Of a stretch of DNA of 64,000 nucleotides, positions 35,684-42,766 are shown in pieces. The stretch spans positions 1,922,001 through 1,986,000 of the forward strand of contig NC_020156.1 in assembly GCF_000332115.1 (NCBI RefSeq), read 5' to 3'. This DNA comes from Nonlabens dokdonensis DSW-6 (lineage in GTDB: Bacteria; Bacteroidota; Bacteroidia; Flavobacteriales; Flavobacteriaceae). How positions within the stretch are numbered: the first letter of the stretch is position 1; every line of letters starts with the position of its first letter. The translations under genes and the position numbers were made by a program. The notes under the pieces were generated by a model, which saw only the letters and a list, made by a program, of their open reading frames with translations, was not told the DNA's origin and ran no database searches.

Positions 35684-35735
35684 TTTTGTAAAGCATCAAA
35701 CCACTAGATGGTGCGATGTGAGAAAGATGTATTTT
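35684..35735 (-). repeat. Displaced copy of the truA 3' end (direct repeat A)
   Basis: 52 bases identical at 51 positions to 36556-36607, the 3' end of truA. On the minus strand it still encodes HLSHIAPSSGLMLYK but is cut off from the rest of the gene. It brackets the toxin-antitoxin cassette together with the intact copy. Confidence 0.95.
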
Positions 35736-35766
35736 AAGTATATTTGAAATAATAAGATTTTCAATT

Positions 35767-35940
35767 ATGGTAATGACAATCAAGAGAGGTGCGACAAAAA
35801 AAAGCATCAAAATAATATTAGAAAATTTATCCCAGGATTTTAAACCTAAAGGTGTAGATGTAAAAAAATTTGTAGGCAAAATAAATATACCGAAAGATGC
35901 TTTAGATATTCAAAAAGAATTTCGTGATGAGTGGAAATAA
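35767..35940 (+). CDS. Antitoxin of the VapBC-type module
   Basis: A 57-residue protein, MVMTIKRGATKKSIKIILEN at its N-terminus, then a segment ending ALDIQKEFRDEWK. It resembles the small antitoxins paired with PIN toxins in Bacteroidota, whose C-terminus (usually near RDEW) occupies the toxin. A TATATTTG element lies at 35739-35746. The stop codon overlaps the toxin start by 14 bases. ATG 35773 is an alternative start. Confidence 0.78.
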   Translation: MVMTIKRGATKKSIKIILENLSQDFKPKGVDVKKFVGKINIPKDALDIQKEFRDEWK

Positions 35941-36301
35941 GCTCTTTTTAGATACAAACATTATTTTGTATCTCTTAAACGGAGACCAGACATTGGCTGA
36001 ACTGCTAGATGGTAAACAATTATATATTTCGGTAATTACAGAGTTGGAATTACTAGCTTTTAAAGGTATTGCTACTTCTGAGGAAGAAGTCATTAGTGAA
36101 TTTATATCTCAATGTAAAACCATTTCTATTAATAAGACTGTAAAAGAAGAAACTATAAGAATACGCAAATCCTACGGAACTAAACTTCCTGATAGCATTA
36201 TAATTGCAACTGCGTTATATCTAGATTTTCCTCTTATTACAGCTGATGTTGAATTTAAAAAAGTAGAAGAATTAACACTTGTGCTTTACGAGAATAATTG
36301 A
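35927..36301 (+). CDS. PIN-domain toxin (VapC-like)
   Basis: A 124-residue PIN-domain ribonuclease. Acidic active-site residues are placed as expected: LDTN (Asp9), SVITELELLAF, LPDSIIIATAL and LITADVEF. It overlaps its antitoxin by 14 bases. The ATG at 35927 is preferred to the GTG one codon earlier. Toxins of this class cleave tRNA or rRNA when freed from antitoxin. The target here is unknown. Confidence 0.9.
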   Translation: MSGNKLFLDTNIILYLLNGDQTLAELLDGKQLYISVITELELLAFKGIATSEEEVISEFISQCKTISINKTVKEETIRIRKSYGTKLPDSIIIATALYLDFPLITADVEFKKVEELTLVLYENN

Positions 36302-36541
36302 TTGATCTTTCTTAATAAAATGTAATAGCGTTATAATACTGAGACAAAAGCGCCTAGAAAGTTAGATGTTTTTTATTGAATTTAAATAAAGCTTCAAGAT
36401 TGTGAATTTAGGTGGTCGTAAATAGTGACCGCTTTATTTTTGAAAGGGTTACAAGATTCTTGGTGTATTTTGATGTCAATTTAAAAGTAAATTAAATTTC
36501 AGTCAAAATTCATGATCTTATTAATACTTTAAATAAAAGAA

Positions 36542-37348
36542 TTACAAAAACTCACTTTTGTAAAGCATCAAACCACTAGATGGTGCGATATGAGAAAGAT
36601 GTATTTTTTTGCTACCATCTAATGTCTCTACAAACTCTTCTAAAGTAAGTTTGTGCATTCCTAAATCAATCAACATTCCCATCATAAGGCGTACTTGATG
36701 ACGCTTAAATCCTGCTCCTGTCACTCTGAAAACAAAACTTTCTTCTGGGAAAAAGTTTGCGGTAAAAAGCTCATTCTTTTCAATGTAACAGCTTTCAATA
36801 GTTGAGGTAGTTTCTGTGGTTTCAGAAGGTTTATAAGTATACGACCAGAAGTCATGTGTTCCTTCAAATAATCGAGCTGCCGTTTGCATGATTTCTATAT
36901 CCAGCTCACTTTTCATATATACCATCATAGATGCACAAAACGGATGGAACTTTTCTCCATGCGAAAAAAGATAAATGTATTCCTTAATTTTAGGAGCTTG
37001 AATGACATTAAAATCTTTGCCTGTCTTCTCAATTTCTAACGCTCTAATGTCGCTAGGTAAATTCTGATTAAAGTCGGCTAGGAATGAATCTGGTTCTAAC
37101 TCTTTAGAATCGTCTAGGAATAATTCAATCCAAGTTTCATTTACCGATACTTTTGCATCTGTTCTTCCAGCGGCAAGAACTTTAAAATTAGAATGATCAA
37201 AAACATAACGCAAGGTTCTCAATACCATACGTTCTACTGTTGGGATGTTGTTGGGTTGTTTTTGCCAGCCATGAAATCTAAAACCTAGGTATTGCAGCTT
37301 GATCAGGAAAAACTGACGGTTATTTTGAGCAAAAGGTCCTGGATTCAT
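36542..37348 (-). CDS. truA: TruA-family tRNA pseudouridine synthase
   Basis: A 268-residue enzyme with the catalytic Asp64 in AAGRTDAKVSV and later RVTGAGFKRHQVRLMMG, the TruA signature. It would isomerise uridines in the anticodon arm of tRNA. Its last 17 codons belong to a 52-bp sequence that is repeated 820 bases downstream, beyond a toxin-antitoxin cassette, so the tail in place may have been supplied by the cassette. The reading frame is complete (KIHLSHIAPSSGLMLYKSEFL at the end). Confidence 0.92.
   Translation of the reverse strand: MNPGPFAQNNRQFFLIKLQYLGFRFHGWQKQPNNIPTVERMVLRTLRYVFDHSNFKVLAAGRTDAKVSVNETWIELFLDDSKELEPDSFLADFNQNLPSDIRALEIEKTGKDFNVIQAPKIKEYIYLFSHGEKFHPFCASMMVYMKSELDIEIMQTAARLFEGTHDFWSYTYKPSETTETTSTIESCYIEKNELFTANFFPEESFVFRVTGAGFKRHQVRLMMGMLIDLGMHKLTLEEFVETLDGSKKIHLSHIAPSSGLMLYKSEFL
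36556..36607 (-). repeat. In-place truA 3' end (direct repeat B)
   Basis: 52 bases matching 35684-35735 at 51 positions; part of the truA coding sequence. Confidence 0.95.
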
Positions 37349-37373
37349 AGAATTAAGTAGAAAGCAAAATTAG

Positions 37374-38027
37374 TTATTTCTCACCATTCCACTCGGCATA
37401 AAACTGATCTAAAAAATCCTGCATAAAGTAGTGACGTTGCTGTGCGATTTTCTTACCAGTTTCAGTATTCATTAAGTCTTTAAGCAATAGCAGTTTCTCA
37501 TAAAAATGATTGATAGTGGGCGCAGTGCTTTTTTTGTACTGTTCTTTAGTCATGTTTAAATCTGGAGCAATCTCAGGATTATAGATAGCTCTATTTTTAA
37601 AACCTCCATAATTAAAAGTACGCGCGATTCCTATGGCACCTATCGCATCCAGTCTATCAGCATCTTGAACTACGTCCAATTCTATACTGGTAAAATTTTT
37701 GCTTTGATGACCGCCTTTATAAGAAATGTATTTGATGATATTTTCTATGTGGAGAATTACATCTTCTGGAACTTCAAGAGACTCCAGAAACTCTCGTGCT
37801 ACTTTTGGGCCAACGGTTTCATCACCATCGTGAAACTTTGAGTCGGCTATATCATGGAGAAGTGCTCCTAATTCTACGATGACACGATCGCACTTTTCGT
37901 TTTGCGCGATCAATTTGGCATTTTTCCAAACTCGTTCTATGTGGAACCAGTCGTGTCCACCTTCAGCATTTTTTAAGGTGTTTTTTACAAACTCTACGGT
38001 TTTGTCTATGATTTGTTGTTGGGTCAT
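37374..38027 (-). CDS. HD-domain phosphohydrolase
   Basis: A 217-residue metal-dependent HD protein. HDWFHIERVWKNA gives the first His-Asp, ALLHDIADSKFHDGD the second, and VVQDADRLDAIGAIGIART the final Asp. This matches the YedJ-like family of predicted nucleotide phosphohydrolases. The ATG at 38027 (MTQQQIIDKT) is preferred to one 39 bases upstream that would overlap the LRR gene. Substrate unknown. Confidence 0.9.
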   Translation of the reverse strand: MTQQQIIDKTVEFVKNTLKNAEGGHDWFHIERVWKNAKLIAQNEKCDRVIVELGALLHDIADSKFHDGDETVGPKVAREFLESLEVPEDVILHIENIIKYISYKGGHQSKNFTSIELDVVQDADRLDAIGAIGIARTFNYGGFKNRAIYNPEIAPDLNMTKEQYKKSTAPTINHFYEKLLLLKDLMNTETGKKIAQQRHYFMQDFLDQFYAEWNGEK

Positions 38028-38046
38028 GATTTTAAGTAAAACATCT

Positions 38047-39498
38047 TCAATTACAATTACATTCAACAGGGTTTAGCATATTAGAGTTAATATTGCAAAA
38101 ATTACCTGCTTCATTGTAATTATTACTATCTAAAGTAATACTGGCAGCTAAAGTGTTCAAACCACAAAAATTTGATAAATTAGGGTTGATAACTATATTG
38201 ATAAATTGCACATGTTGTAATGATGTTAGACCGTTTAGGTTTTGCAAATTATTATTATAACTTATCACTAAATTACCAGAGATGTTTGTGAGGTTTGGAA
38301 AATCAAAACCTTGAGCGAAATCGCTATCATCCAAAGTGAGACTACCTACATTATTTAAATTAGAAAATAAGAGGTGATTTAATTGGTGATTATCTCTGAA
38401 GGTAAGTATTGGAATAGAAGTTAAACTATTATTTTGAAAATTTGTCAATTGATCATTATCTTCAATTAATAATCGCCCACAATTTTGAAGCCCATCAATG
38501 TTTAGATTAGTTATTCCATTTTTTTGAATGTTAAAATAATTTACAACATTGGTTAAATTTGGCAAATCAATTGTTCCTAATGACATATTATTATTAATTG
38601 AAATATAATCATCTACTGATGTTAAATTATTCAAATTAGAAATATCGTTGAGCATAATGTTACCTACAATTTCTAACTGATTTAAAGTTAAAATGCCATT
38701 TGGAAATCCGTTAAGACTTGTTAGAGCCTCATTTCTGTTAATTTCTACACTTTCAACAGATGTGATTCCTTCTAATCCGTGTATACTTTGTAGAGCAGGA
38801 TTAGTTTGTATATGTATTGTTTGAGCGTTTTGTAAATTTGATAAACTGGCAAGATTAGTTAATTGAGTATGTCCAATGAATAAACTGTTCACGGCTTGTA
38901 AATTACTCAAACCAGAAATATCAGTGATCAAAACATTAGTTCTAATATCAAGACTTGAATTTACCACATTCAAATTATCTAAACCATCTAAACTTGTTAA
39001 TAATTCATTCCTATGTATGGAAACATATTCTACTTCTTGAGCACCTTCTAATCCTTCTAGATTTTGTAGCACCGCATTATTTTCTATAGTTATAGAACTA
39101 AAATTAACGACGTTTTCTAAAGAATTGATACTTACTAATTGCTCATTATCTGTAATCCTCAATGATTTGATATCAGATTCTATATTTTGCAAACCATTAA
39201 GCGTATTCACATTAGTAGAAATGATACTTAGATCGCCTTCAATAATATTAATAGAGCTTAATGCATTTAGATTCGTAATTTCATTTTGTTGTAAATCATA
39301 GCCGTCGATAACAACATCACCAGTAATTTTAGTGTAGTTTTCTGCGGCAAACGTGTCAATCTCCAGCTGACTTCGTAAGACTAAATCATAATCAAAAATT
39401 TTTTCTCCTTCATTAATTGTTGTGTCATCGTTGTTGTCACTGCACGATAGGTTTGTTAAAACGAAAAAAAGTAAAAAAAGGTTACAAAAAAGCTTCAT
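38047..39498 (-). CDS. Leucine-rich-repeat lipoprotein
   Basis: A 483-residue surface lipoprotein with lipobox TNLSC (Cys19). It has an acidic linker and then about 18 short repeats of the receptor-L/LRR kind (for example LDGLDNLNVVNSSLDI and NLASLSNLQNAQTIHI), ending in NPVECNCN. Such proteins in Flavobacteriaceae are exported to the cell surface and may bind proteins or glycans. No T9SS sorting domain is visible at the C-terminus. It stands alone, with no clear partner. Confidence 0.88.
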   Translation of the reverse strand: MKLFCNLFLLFFVLTNLSCSDNNDDTTINEGEKIFDYDLVLRSQLEIDTFAAENYTKITGDVVIDGYDLQQNEITNLNALSSINIIEGDLSIISTNVNTLNGLQNIESDIKSLRITDNEQLVSINSLENVVNFSSITIENNAVLQNLEGLEGAQEVEYVSIHRNELLTSLDGLDNLNVVNSSLDIRTNVLITDISGLSNLQAVNSLFIGHTQLTNLASLSNLQNAQTIHIQTNPALQSIHGLEGITSVESVEINRNEALTSLNGFPNGILTLNQLEIVGNIMLNDISNLNNLTSVDDYISINNNMSLGTIDLPNLTNVVNYFNIQKNGITNLNIDGLQNCGRLLIEDNDQLTNFQNNSLTSIPILTFRDNHQLNHLLFSNLNNVGSLTLDDSDFAQGFDFPNLTNISGNLVISYNNNLQNLNGLTSLQHVQFINIVINPNLSNFCGLNTLAASITLDSNNYNEAGNFCNINSNMLNPVECNCN

Positions 39499-39583
39499 AC
39501 ACTATAAATTTAGATCAAAATACAAAAATAAATATCAAATCATTGTAAGTGCAGATTTTTAGGGAATTGTGAATCAAACAAAA

Positions 39584-39603
39584 CTTTCAATAATTATTGA
39601 AAG
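39584..39603. promoter_or_regulatory. GbsR-type operator, copy 1
   Basis: A perfect 20-bp palindrome CTTTCAATAATTATTGAAAG that covers the -33 TTG of the regulator's own promoter, so binding there would block transcription. A near copy lies at 40157. Confidence 0.7.
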
Positions 39604-39626
39604 TTTAAAAAGTAGTTGTATATTTG
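39597..39626 (+). promoter_or_regulatory. Promoter of the GbsR/MarR-like regulator
   Basis: TTG (39597-39599), 19-base spacer, TATATTTG (39619-39626), five bases before the ATG at 39631; the transcript would be nearly leaderless or start within the first codons. Confidence 0.65.
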
Positions 39627-39630
39627 GCGA

Positions 39631-40137
39631 ATGAAATTAGAAGAAGGTAGATCAAAATTTATTCAGGCTTGGGGTTCTTTAGGAAGCTCTTGGGGAATAT
39701 CTAAATCCATGGCGCAAATCCATGCACTGCTGCTTTCTCATCCTGATGGATTAAGTACGGACGAGATCATGGAAGAAGTCCAGCTTTCTAGAGGTAACGT
39801 GAATACAAACGTACGCGAGTTGATCAACTGGAGATTGGTAAGAAAAGAAACCGTTCTTGGAGAACGTAAAGAATTCTTTATAGCACTTCATGATGTACAT
39901 TCTATTGCGCAAAATATTATGGAAGAGCGCAAAAGAAGAGAGCTGGAACCGGTGAGACGATTACTTAACGAGCTCAAAGCCGCCAAACTTGAAGGTAACA
40001 AAGAAGAAATTGAACATTTTCAAACTTTAATTTCTGACCTATCTGATTTTGTAAGCCAAATGGAGAACTTAACTAATCTAATGACTAAAATAAACAGCAA
40101 CAACTACATGAAAAAGCTGATCAAAGCGATCTCGTAG
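39631..40137 (+). CDS. GbsR/MarR-family transcriptional regulator
   Basis: A 168-residue winged-helix repressor. It begins MKLEEGRSKFIQAWGSLGSS and has MAQIHALLLSHPDGLSTDEIMEEVQLSRGNV as the helix-turn-helix, followed by a long C-terminal helix. This is the GbsR branch of MarR regulators. A perfect 20-bp palindrome overlaps its promoter, and a variant stands before the next gene, indicating autorepression and control of the downstream membrane/redox genes. A TTG at 39616 is a less likely start. Confidence 0.88.
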   Translation: MKLEEGRSKFIQAWGSLGSSWGISKSMAQIHALLLSHPDGLSTDEIMEEVQLSRGNVNTNVRELINWRLVRKETVLGERKEFFIALHDVHSIAQNIMEERKRRELEPVRRLLNELKAAKLEGNKEEIEHFQTLISDLSDFVSQMENLTNLMTKINSNNYMKKLIKAIS

Positions 40138-40156
40138 CTTTTTTATTTAAATTAAA

Positions 40157-40176
40157 CTTTCAGTTTTTATTGAAAG
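40157..40176. promoter_or_regulatory. GbsR-type operator, copy 2
   Basis: CTTTCAGTTTTTATTGAAAG differs from operator copy 1 at three of 20 positions, all in the centre; the outer CTTTCA and TTGAAAG halves are kept. It lies 18 bases before the ATG at 40194. Confidence 0.65.
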
Positions 40177-40193
40177 TTCTAAAACTATAAATT

Positions 40194-40538
40194 ATGAAAT
40201 CTCTGTATAAACTCAATCTAGTTCTTTTTATTATCATGTTGGTACTTTTTGTAACCATTTATCTAGGTCTACTAATGATGCCTGTAGTTGGTGTTGTACA
40301 AGTTATGTCTGCATTTTGGTTGTATTCTAAATATAGCGAGTTGCCGAAAGAGATACAGCGCAAGCTTAATATTTACAGCATATTAAGTGTTTGTTTACTT
40401 ACAATATTTATAATTTCTATACAGAATTCGTTCCATGATTTCTTTTTGGTACCGCTCACAGGTTGTGGATTGATGTCTATAGTTTTTATGCATATCCTAT
40501 ATAAGAACTATAAGTATACCGAAGAGAAATTCAATTAA
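40194..40538 (+). CDS. Small membrane protein of the GbsR regulon
   Basis: A 114-residue protein with four predicted membrane helices and almost no loops (LVLFIIMLVLFVTIYLGLLM and others). It immediately follows the second regulator operator and precedes a DCC-family protein by 23 bases. No family is recognised. Position suggests a role in membrane or redox stress managed by the regulator. Confidence 0.75.
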   Translation: MKSLYKLNLVLFIIMLVLFVTIYLGLLMMPVVGVVQVMSAFWLYSKYSELPKEIQRKLNIYSILSVCLLTIFIISIQNSFHDFFLVPLTGCGLMSIVFMHILYKNYKYTEEKFN

Positions 40539-40561
40539 ACATCACTTTAAATTAAAACATC

Positions 40562-41389
40562 ATGATCGCAAATCACAAATTACTCATCGACCAGAATTGC
40601 CCTATGTGCAACATTTATGGCAAGACATTTAAGAAGTTCAACATGCTTGATCAAGAATCTATCACACCATATCAAATAGTAGGTGAGGAGTTGACTTGCT
40701 CGATCGATATGCACCGCGCTCAAAACGAAGTGGCGCTGCACGATACCGTTACAGGTAAAACAATTTATGGTCTTGATTCTATGATTGAAATATTTGCTCA
40801 AGGCAAAAACTGGATCAAGAAACCATTGCAATTTCCGCTAGTTTATCTGCCTTTAAAACAACTCTATAATTTCATTACTTATAATAGGAAAGTCATTGCA
40901 GGTAATGCGCCTAGTCCTGCAGAAGATAGAGTTTGCGAGCCAGATTTCAACTACTTTTATCGCACGCTATTTATAGTGCTTACGGCTTTATTTACCGGTT
41001 TGGTGCTCAACTCCTACACCAATCACATTACGAACTATTTTGGTTTTACAACACCATGGTTTGTAGAATATATAATCTGTTTTGGTCAGGTTGTCTGGCA
41101 AGGAACTATGATTTTACTTTGGTCTCGTAAAAACAGTTGGGATTATCTAGGCAATATGAGTGCCGTTTCTACACTTGGAGGAATTTTATTATTGCCGTTA
41201 CTGTTTATGAATTCGTTTTTTGACTTCTCAGGAATCGTTTTTCTAGTCTATTTTATGGTTGTGGTAGGAATCATGTTATTAGAACATTTACGCCGCTGCA
41301 GCAATATGAATCTCGGTTATCTACCTACGATTTCTTGGTTATCTTTCCGCACCGTCGTTTTGTTCTCAATTATCTGGATATTCAATTAA
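40562..41389 (+). CDS. DCC-family membrane protein (putative thiol-disulfide oxidoreductase)
   Basis: A 275-residue protein. Residues 1-75 are a DUF393/DCC-like domain with LIDQNCPMCNIYG, the DxxCPxC pattern from which the family takes its name. Residues from about 135 on contain four or five membrane helices. The DCC domain may act as a membrane-tethered thiol oxidoreductase. It lies between the small membrane protein and a TIGR01777-family epimerase in the GbsR-type operon. Confidence 0.82.
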   Translation: MIANHKLLIDQNCPMCNIYGKTFKKFNMLDQESITPYQIVGEELTCSIDMHRAQNEVALHDTVTGKTIYGLDSMIEIFAQGKNWIKKPLQFPLVYLPLKQLYNFITYNRKVIAGNAPSPAEDRVCEPDFNYFYRTLFIVLTALFTGLVLNSYTNHITNYFGFTTPWFVEYIICFGQVVWQGTMILLWSRKNSWDYLGNMSAVSTLGGILLLPLLFMNSFFDFSGIVFLVYFMVVVGIMLLEHLRRCSNMNLGYLPTISWLSFRTVVLFSIIWIFN

Positions 41390-41416
41390 AGTTTAATTTA
41401 AAAAACTATGCTTGTT

Positions 41417-41435
41417 CCCTTTCCTTTGGAAAGGG
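41417..41435. repeat. Hairpin repeat ahead of the TIGR01777 gene
   Basis: CCCTTTCC, TTT, GGAAAGGG: a perfect 8-bp stem followed by TTAGGGATAGG, resembling an interspersed repeat common in flavobacterial intergenic DNA. It sits 22 bases before the ATG. Confidence 0.6.
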
Positions 41436-41456
41436 TTAGGGATAGGCTCTATTCTC

Positions 41457-42395
41457 ATGAAAAAAGTTGTTATCGCTGGTGGAACCGGCTTTTTAGGAAT
41501 CGCTCTCAAGAATTATTTTGAGGCAAAAGGGTTTGTTGTGATCTCGCTTTCAAGGAGTGCAACGACGCAGAAGTTCACACAGAGCGCAGTCGAAGTGCGA
41601 AAGCGGAACAAAGACACCACTTACTGGAACGGTAAAGATCTAGGTGAGTGGACCAAGCATCTAGAAGATGCTGAGGTATTGATCAATCTAGCGGGAAAAT
41701 CAGTGGATTGCCGTTATACCGATAAGAATAAAGCTGCGATTTTAAACTCACGTATTGACAGCACGCGCATATTAAATCTGGCTATAGAACAAGCTATCCA
41801 TAAGCCAAAAGTATTCCTTAATGCAAGTACAGCGACTATTTATGTACATTCTGAAACGACCATAAATACAGAAGAAACTGGCGTGATAGGTGATGATTTT
41901 TCTATGAATATAGCCAAATCATGGGAGAAAGAATTCTATGCTACTGAAATACCTAGTGTGCGTAAAATTGCACTTCGTACTTCTATCGTTCTCGGTAAAA
42001 ATGGTGGCGCTTTTCCAAAACTAAAAACCATCACAAGATTAGGAATGGGTGGCAAGCAAGGTCGTGGCGACCAATTTATAAGCTGGATTCATATCCATGA
42101 CTTTTGTAAAGTCTTAGATTTTTTGATCAACTCTAACGTATCTGGATCTGTAAATATCACCTCACCAAATCCTAAAACCAACAAAGATTTTATGAGTGAT
42201 TTACGAAAACAGTTAGGTGTTTCTATAGGTATTTCGCAACCAGTTTGGTTACTTGAATTAGCTAGCACCATCATAAATACAGAAACCGAATTGCTGCTAA
42301 AAAGCAGATATGTATATCCGCAGCGATTGTTAGATGCTGGTTTTCAATTTGAACATGAAACGGTTGAGGATTGTTTAAAGGAGTTAGTTTCTTAG
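41457..42395 (+). CDS. TIGR01777-family epimerase-like SDR protein
   Basis: A 312-residue NAD(P)-binding protein beginning MKKVVIAGGTGFLG at the ATG 41457 (a TTG at 41412 would add 15 residues made of repeat DNA). It has NLAGKSVDCRY, LNASTATIY and a C-terminal DUF1731-like end. This family includes YfcH and cell-division-linked SulA-type proteins. Codons for residues about 30-50 contain a dispersed palindrome split by 45 foreign bases, keeping the frame. Its end overlaps the convergent RDD gene by 12 bases. Confidence 0.88.
   Translation: MKKVVIAGGTGFLGIALKNYFEAKGFVVISLSRSATTQKFTQSAVEVRKRNKDTTYWNGKDLGEWTKHLEDAEVLINLAGKSVDCRYTDKNKAAILNSRIDSTRILNLAIEQAIHKPKVFLNASTATIYVHSETTINTEETGVIGDDFSMNIAKSWEKEFYATEIPSVRKIALRTSIVLGKNGGAFPKLKTITRLGMGGKQGRGDQFISWIHIHDFCKVLDFLINSNVSGSVNITSPNPKTNKDFMSDLRKQLGVSIGISQPVWLLELASTIINTETELLLKSRYVYPQRLLDAGFQFEHETVEDCLKELVS
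41545..41605. repeat. Dispersed palindrome interrupted by 45 bp
   Basis: CGCTTTC (41545-41551) and GCGAAAGCG (41597-41605) join to the exact 16-bp palindrome, but 45 bases (41552-41596) separate them. The insert ends GAGCGCAGTCGAAGT, a phrase I associate with another flavobacterial interspersed repeat. Fifteen extra codons are added to the TIGR01777 gene. Confidence 0.8.
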
Positions 42396-42764
42396 AACTA
42401 GGGAATTAACTAGATTATCATGAATAGCTTGTTTTCTAGAGTCACCATGCACGGTAAGTAGGGAAATCCATCCAAGGGAATATTTGATGATCATTCTTAA
42501 AACAGCTGCAAAGAAGTTGACGGCGTTACCTTTCTCATTTTCAACTCTTATATTAATAAACTGCTGTCCTATCGTGCCTTTGAAAAAAGCGATAGAAACA
42601 GGCTCGTAAAGAAAGAAATAGGATACAAAAAGGATGAATCTCAAGTATGTGGGGACATTCTCAAAATTACCCAATACTTCGGATGTCATAAACATTGTAA
42701 CGATAAGGATAATCTGATCAATTACCAAAGCTTTTATTCTATCCGATAAGCTGGCGTATTCCAT
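42384..42764 (-). CDS. RDD-family membrane protein
   Basis: A 126-residue protein with three membrane helices and the RDD-type pattern SLSDRIKALVIDQIIL near the N-terminus and GTIGQQFINIRVEN in the middle. RDD proteins are often ion or small-solute linked in the inner membrane; a role in Na+/H+ exchange has been shown for one member elsewhere. It is two bases from the end of the M1 peptidase gene on the same strand. Confidence 0.88.
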   Translation of the reverse strand: MEYASLSDRIKALVIDQIILIVTMFMTSEVLGNFENVPTYLRFILFVSYFFLYEPVSIAFFKGTIGQQFINIRVENEKGNAVNFFAAVLRMIIKYSLGWISLLTVHGDSRKQAIHDNLVNSLVLRN

Positions 42765-42766
42765 AA

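Larger units (their letters stand above)
35736..36555 (+). mobile_element. Toxin-antitoxin cassette inserted at the 3' end of truA
   Basis: About 820 bp lying between two 52-bp direct repeats, each the 3' end of truA. It contains only an antitoxin and a PIN toxin gene plus 240 bp of AT-rich DNA (36302-36541) in which I see nothing. No integrase or transposase is present. A circle carrying the truA tail joining by single crossover would give exactly this structure. That origin is inference. Confidence 0.75.

Noticed and set aside
35658..35879. A minus-strand reading frame of 73 codons over the antitoxin region
   Set aside because: Its end is the displaced truA tail and the rest is antisense to the antitoxin gene; it has no start signals and is not a gene.
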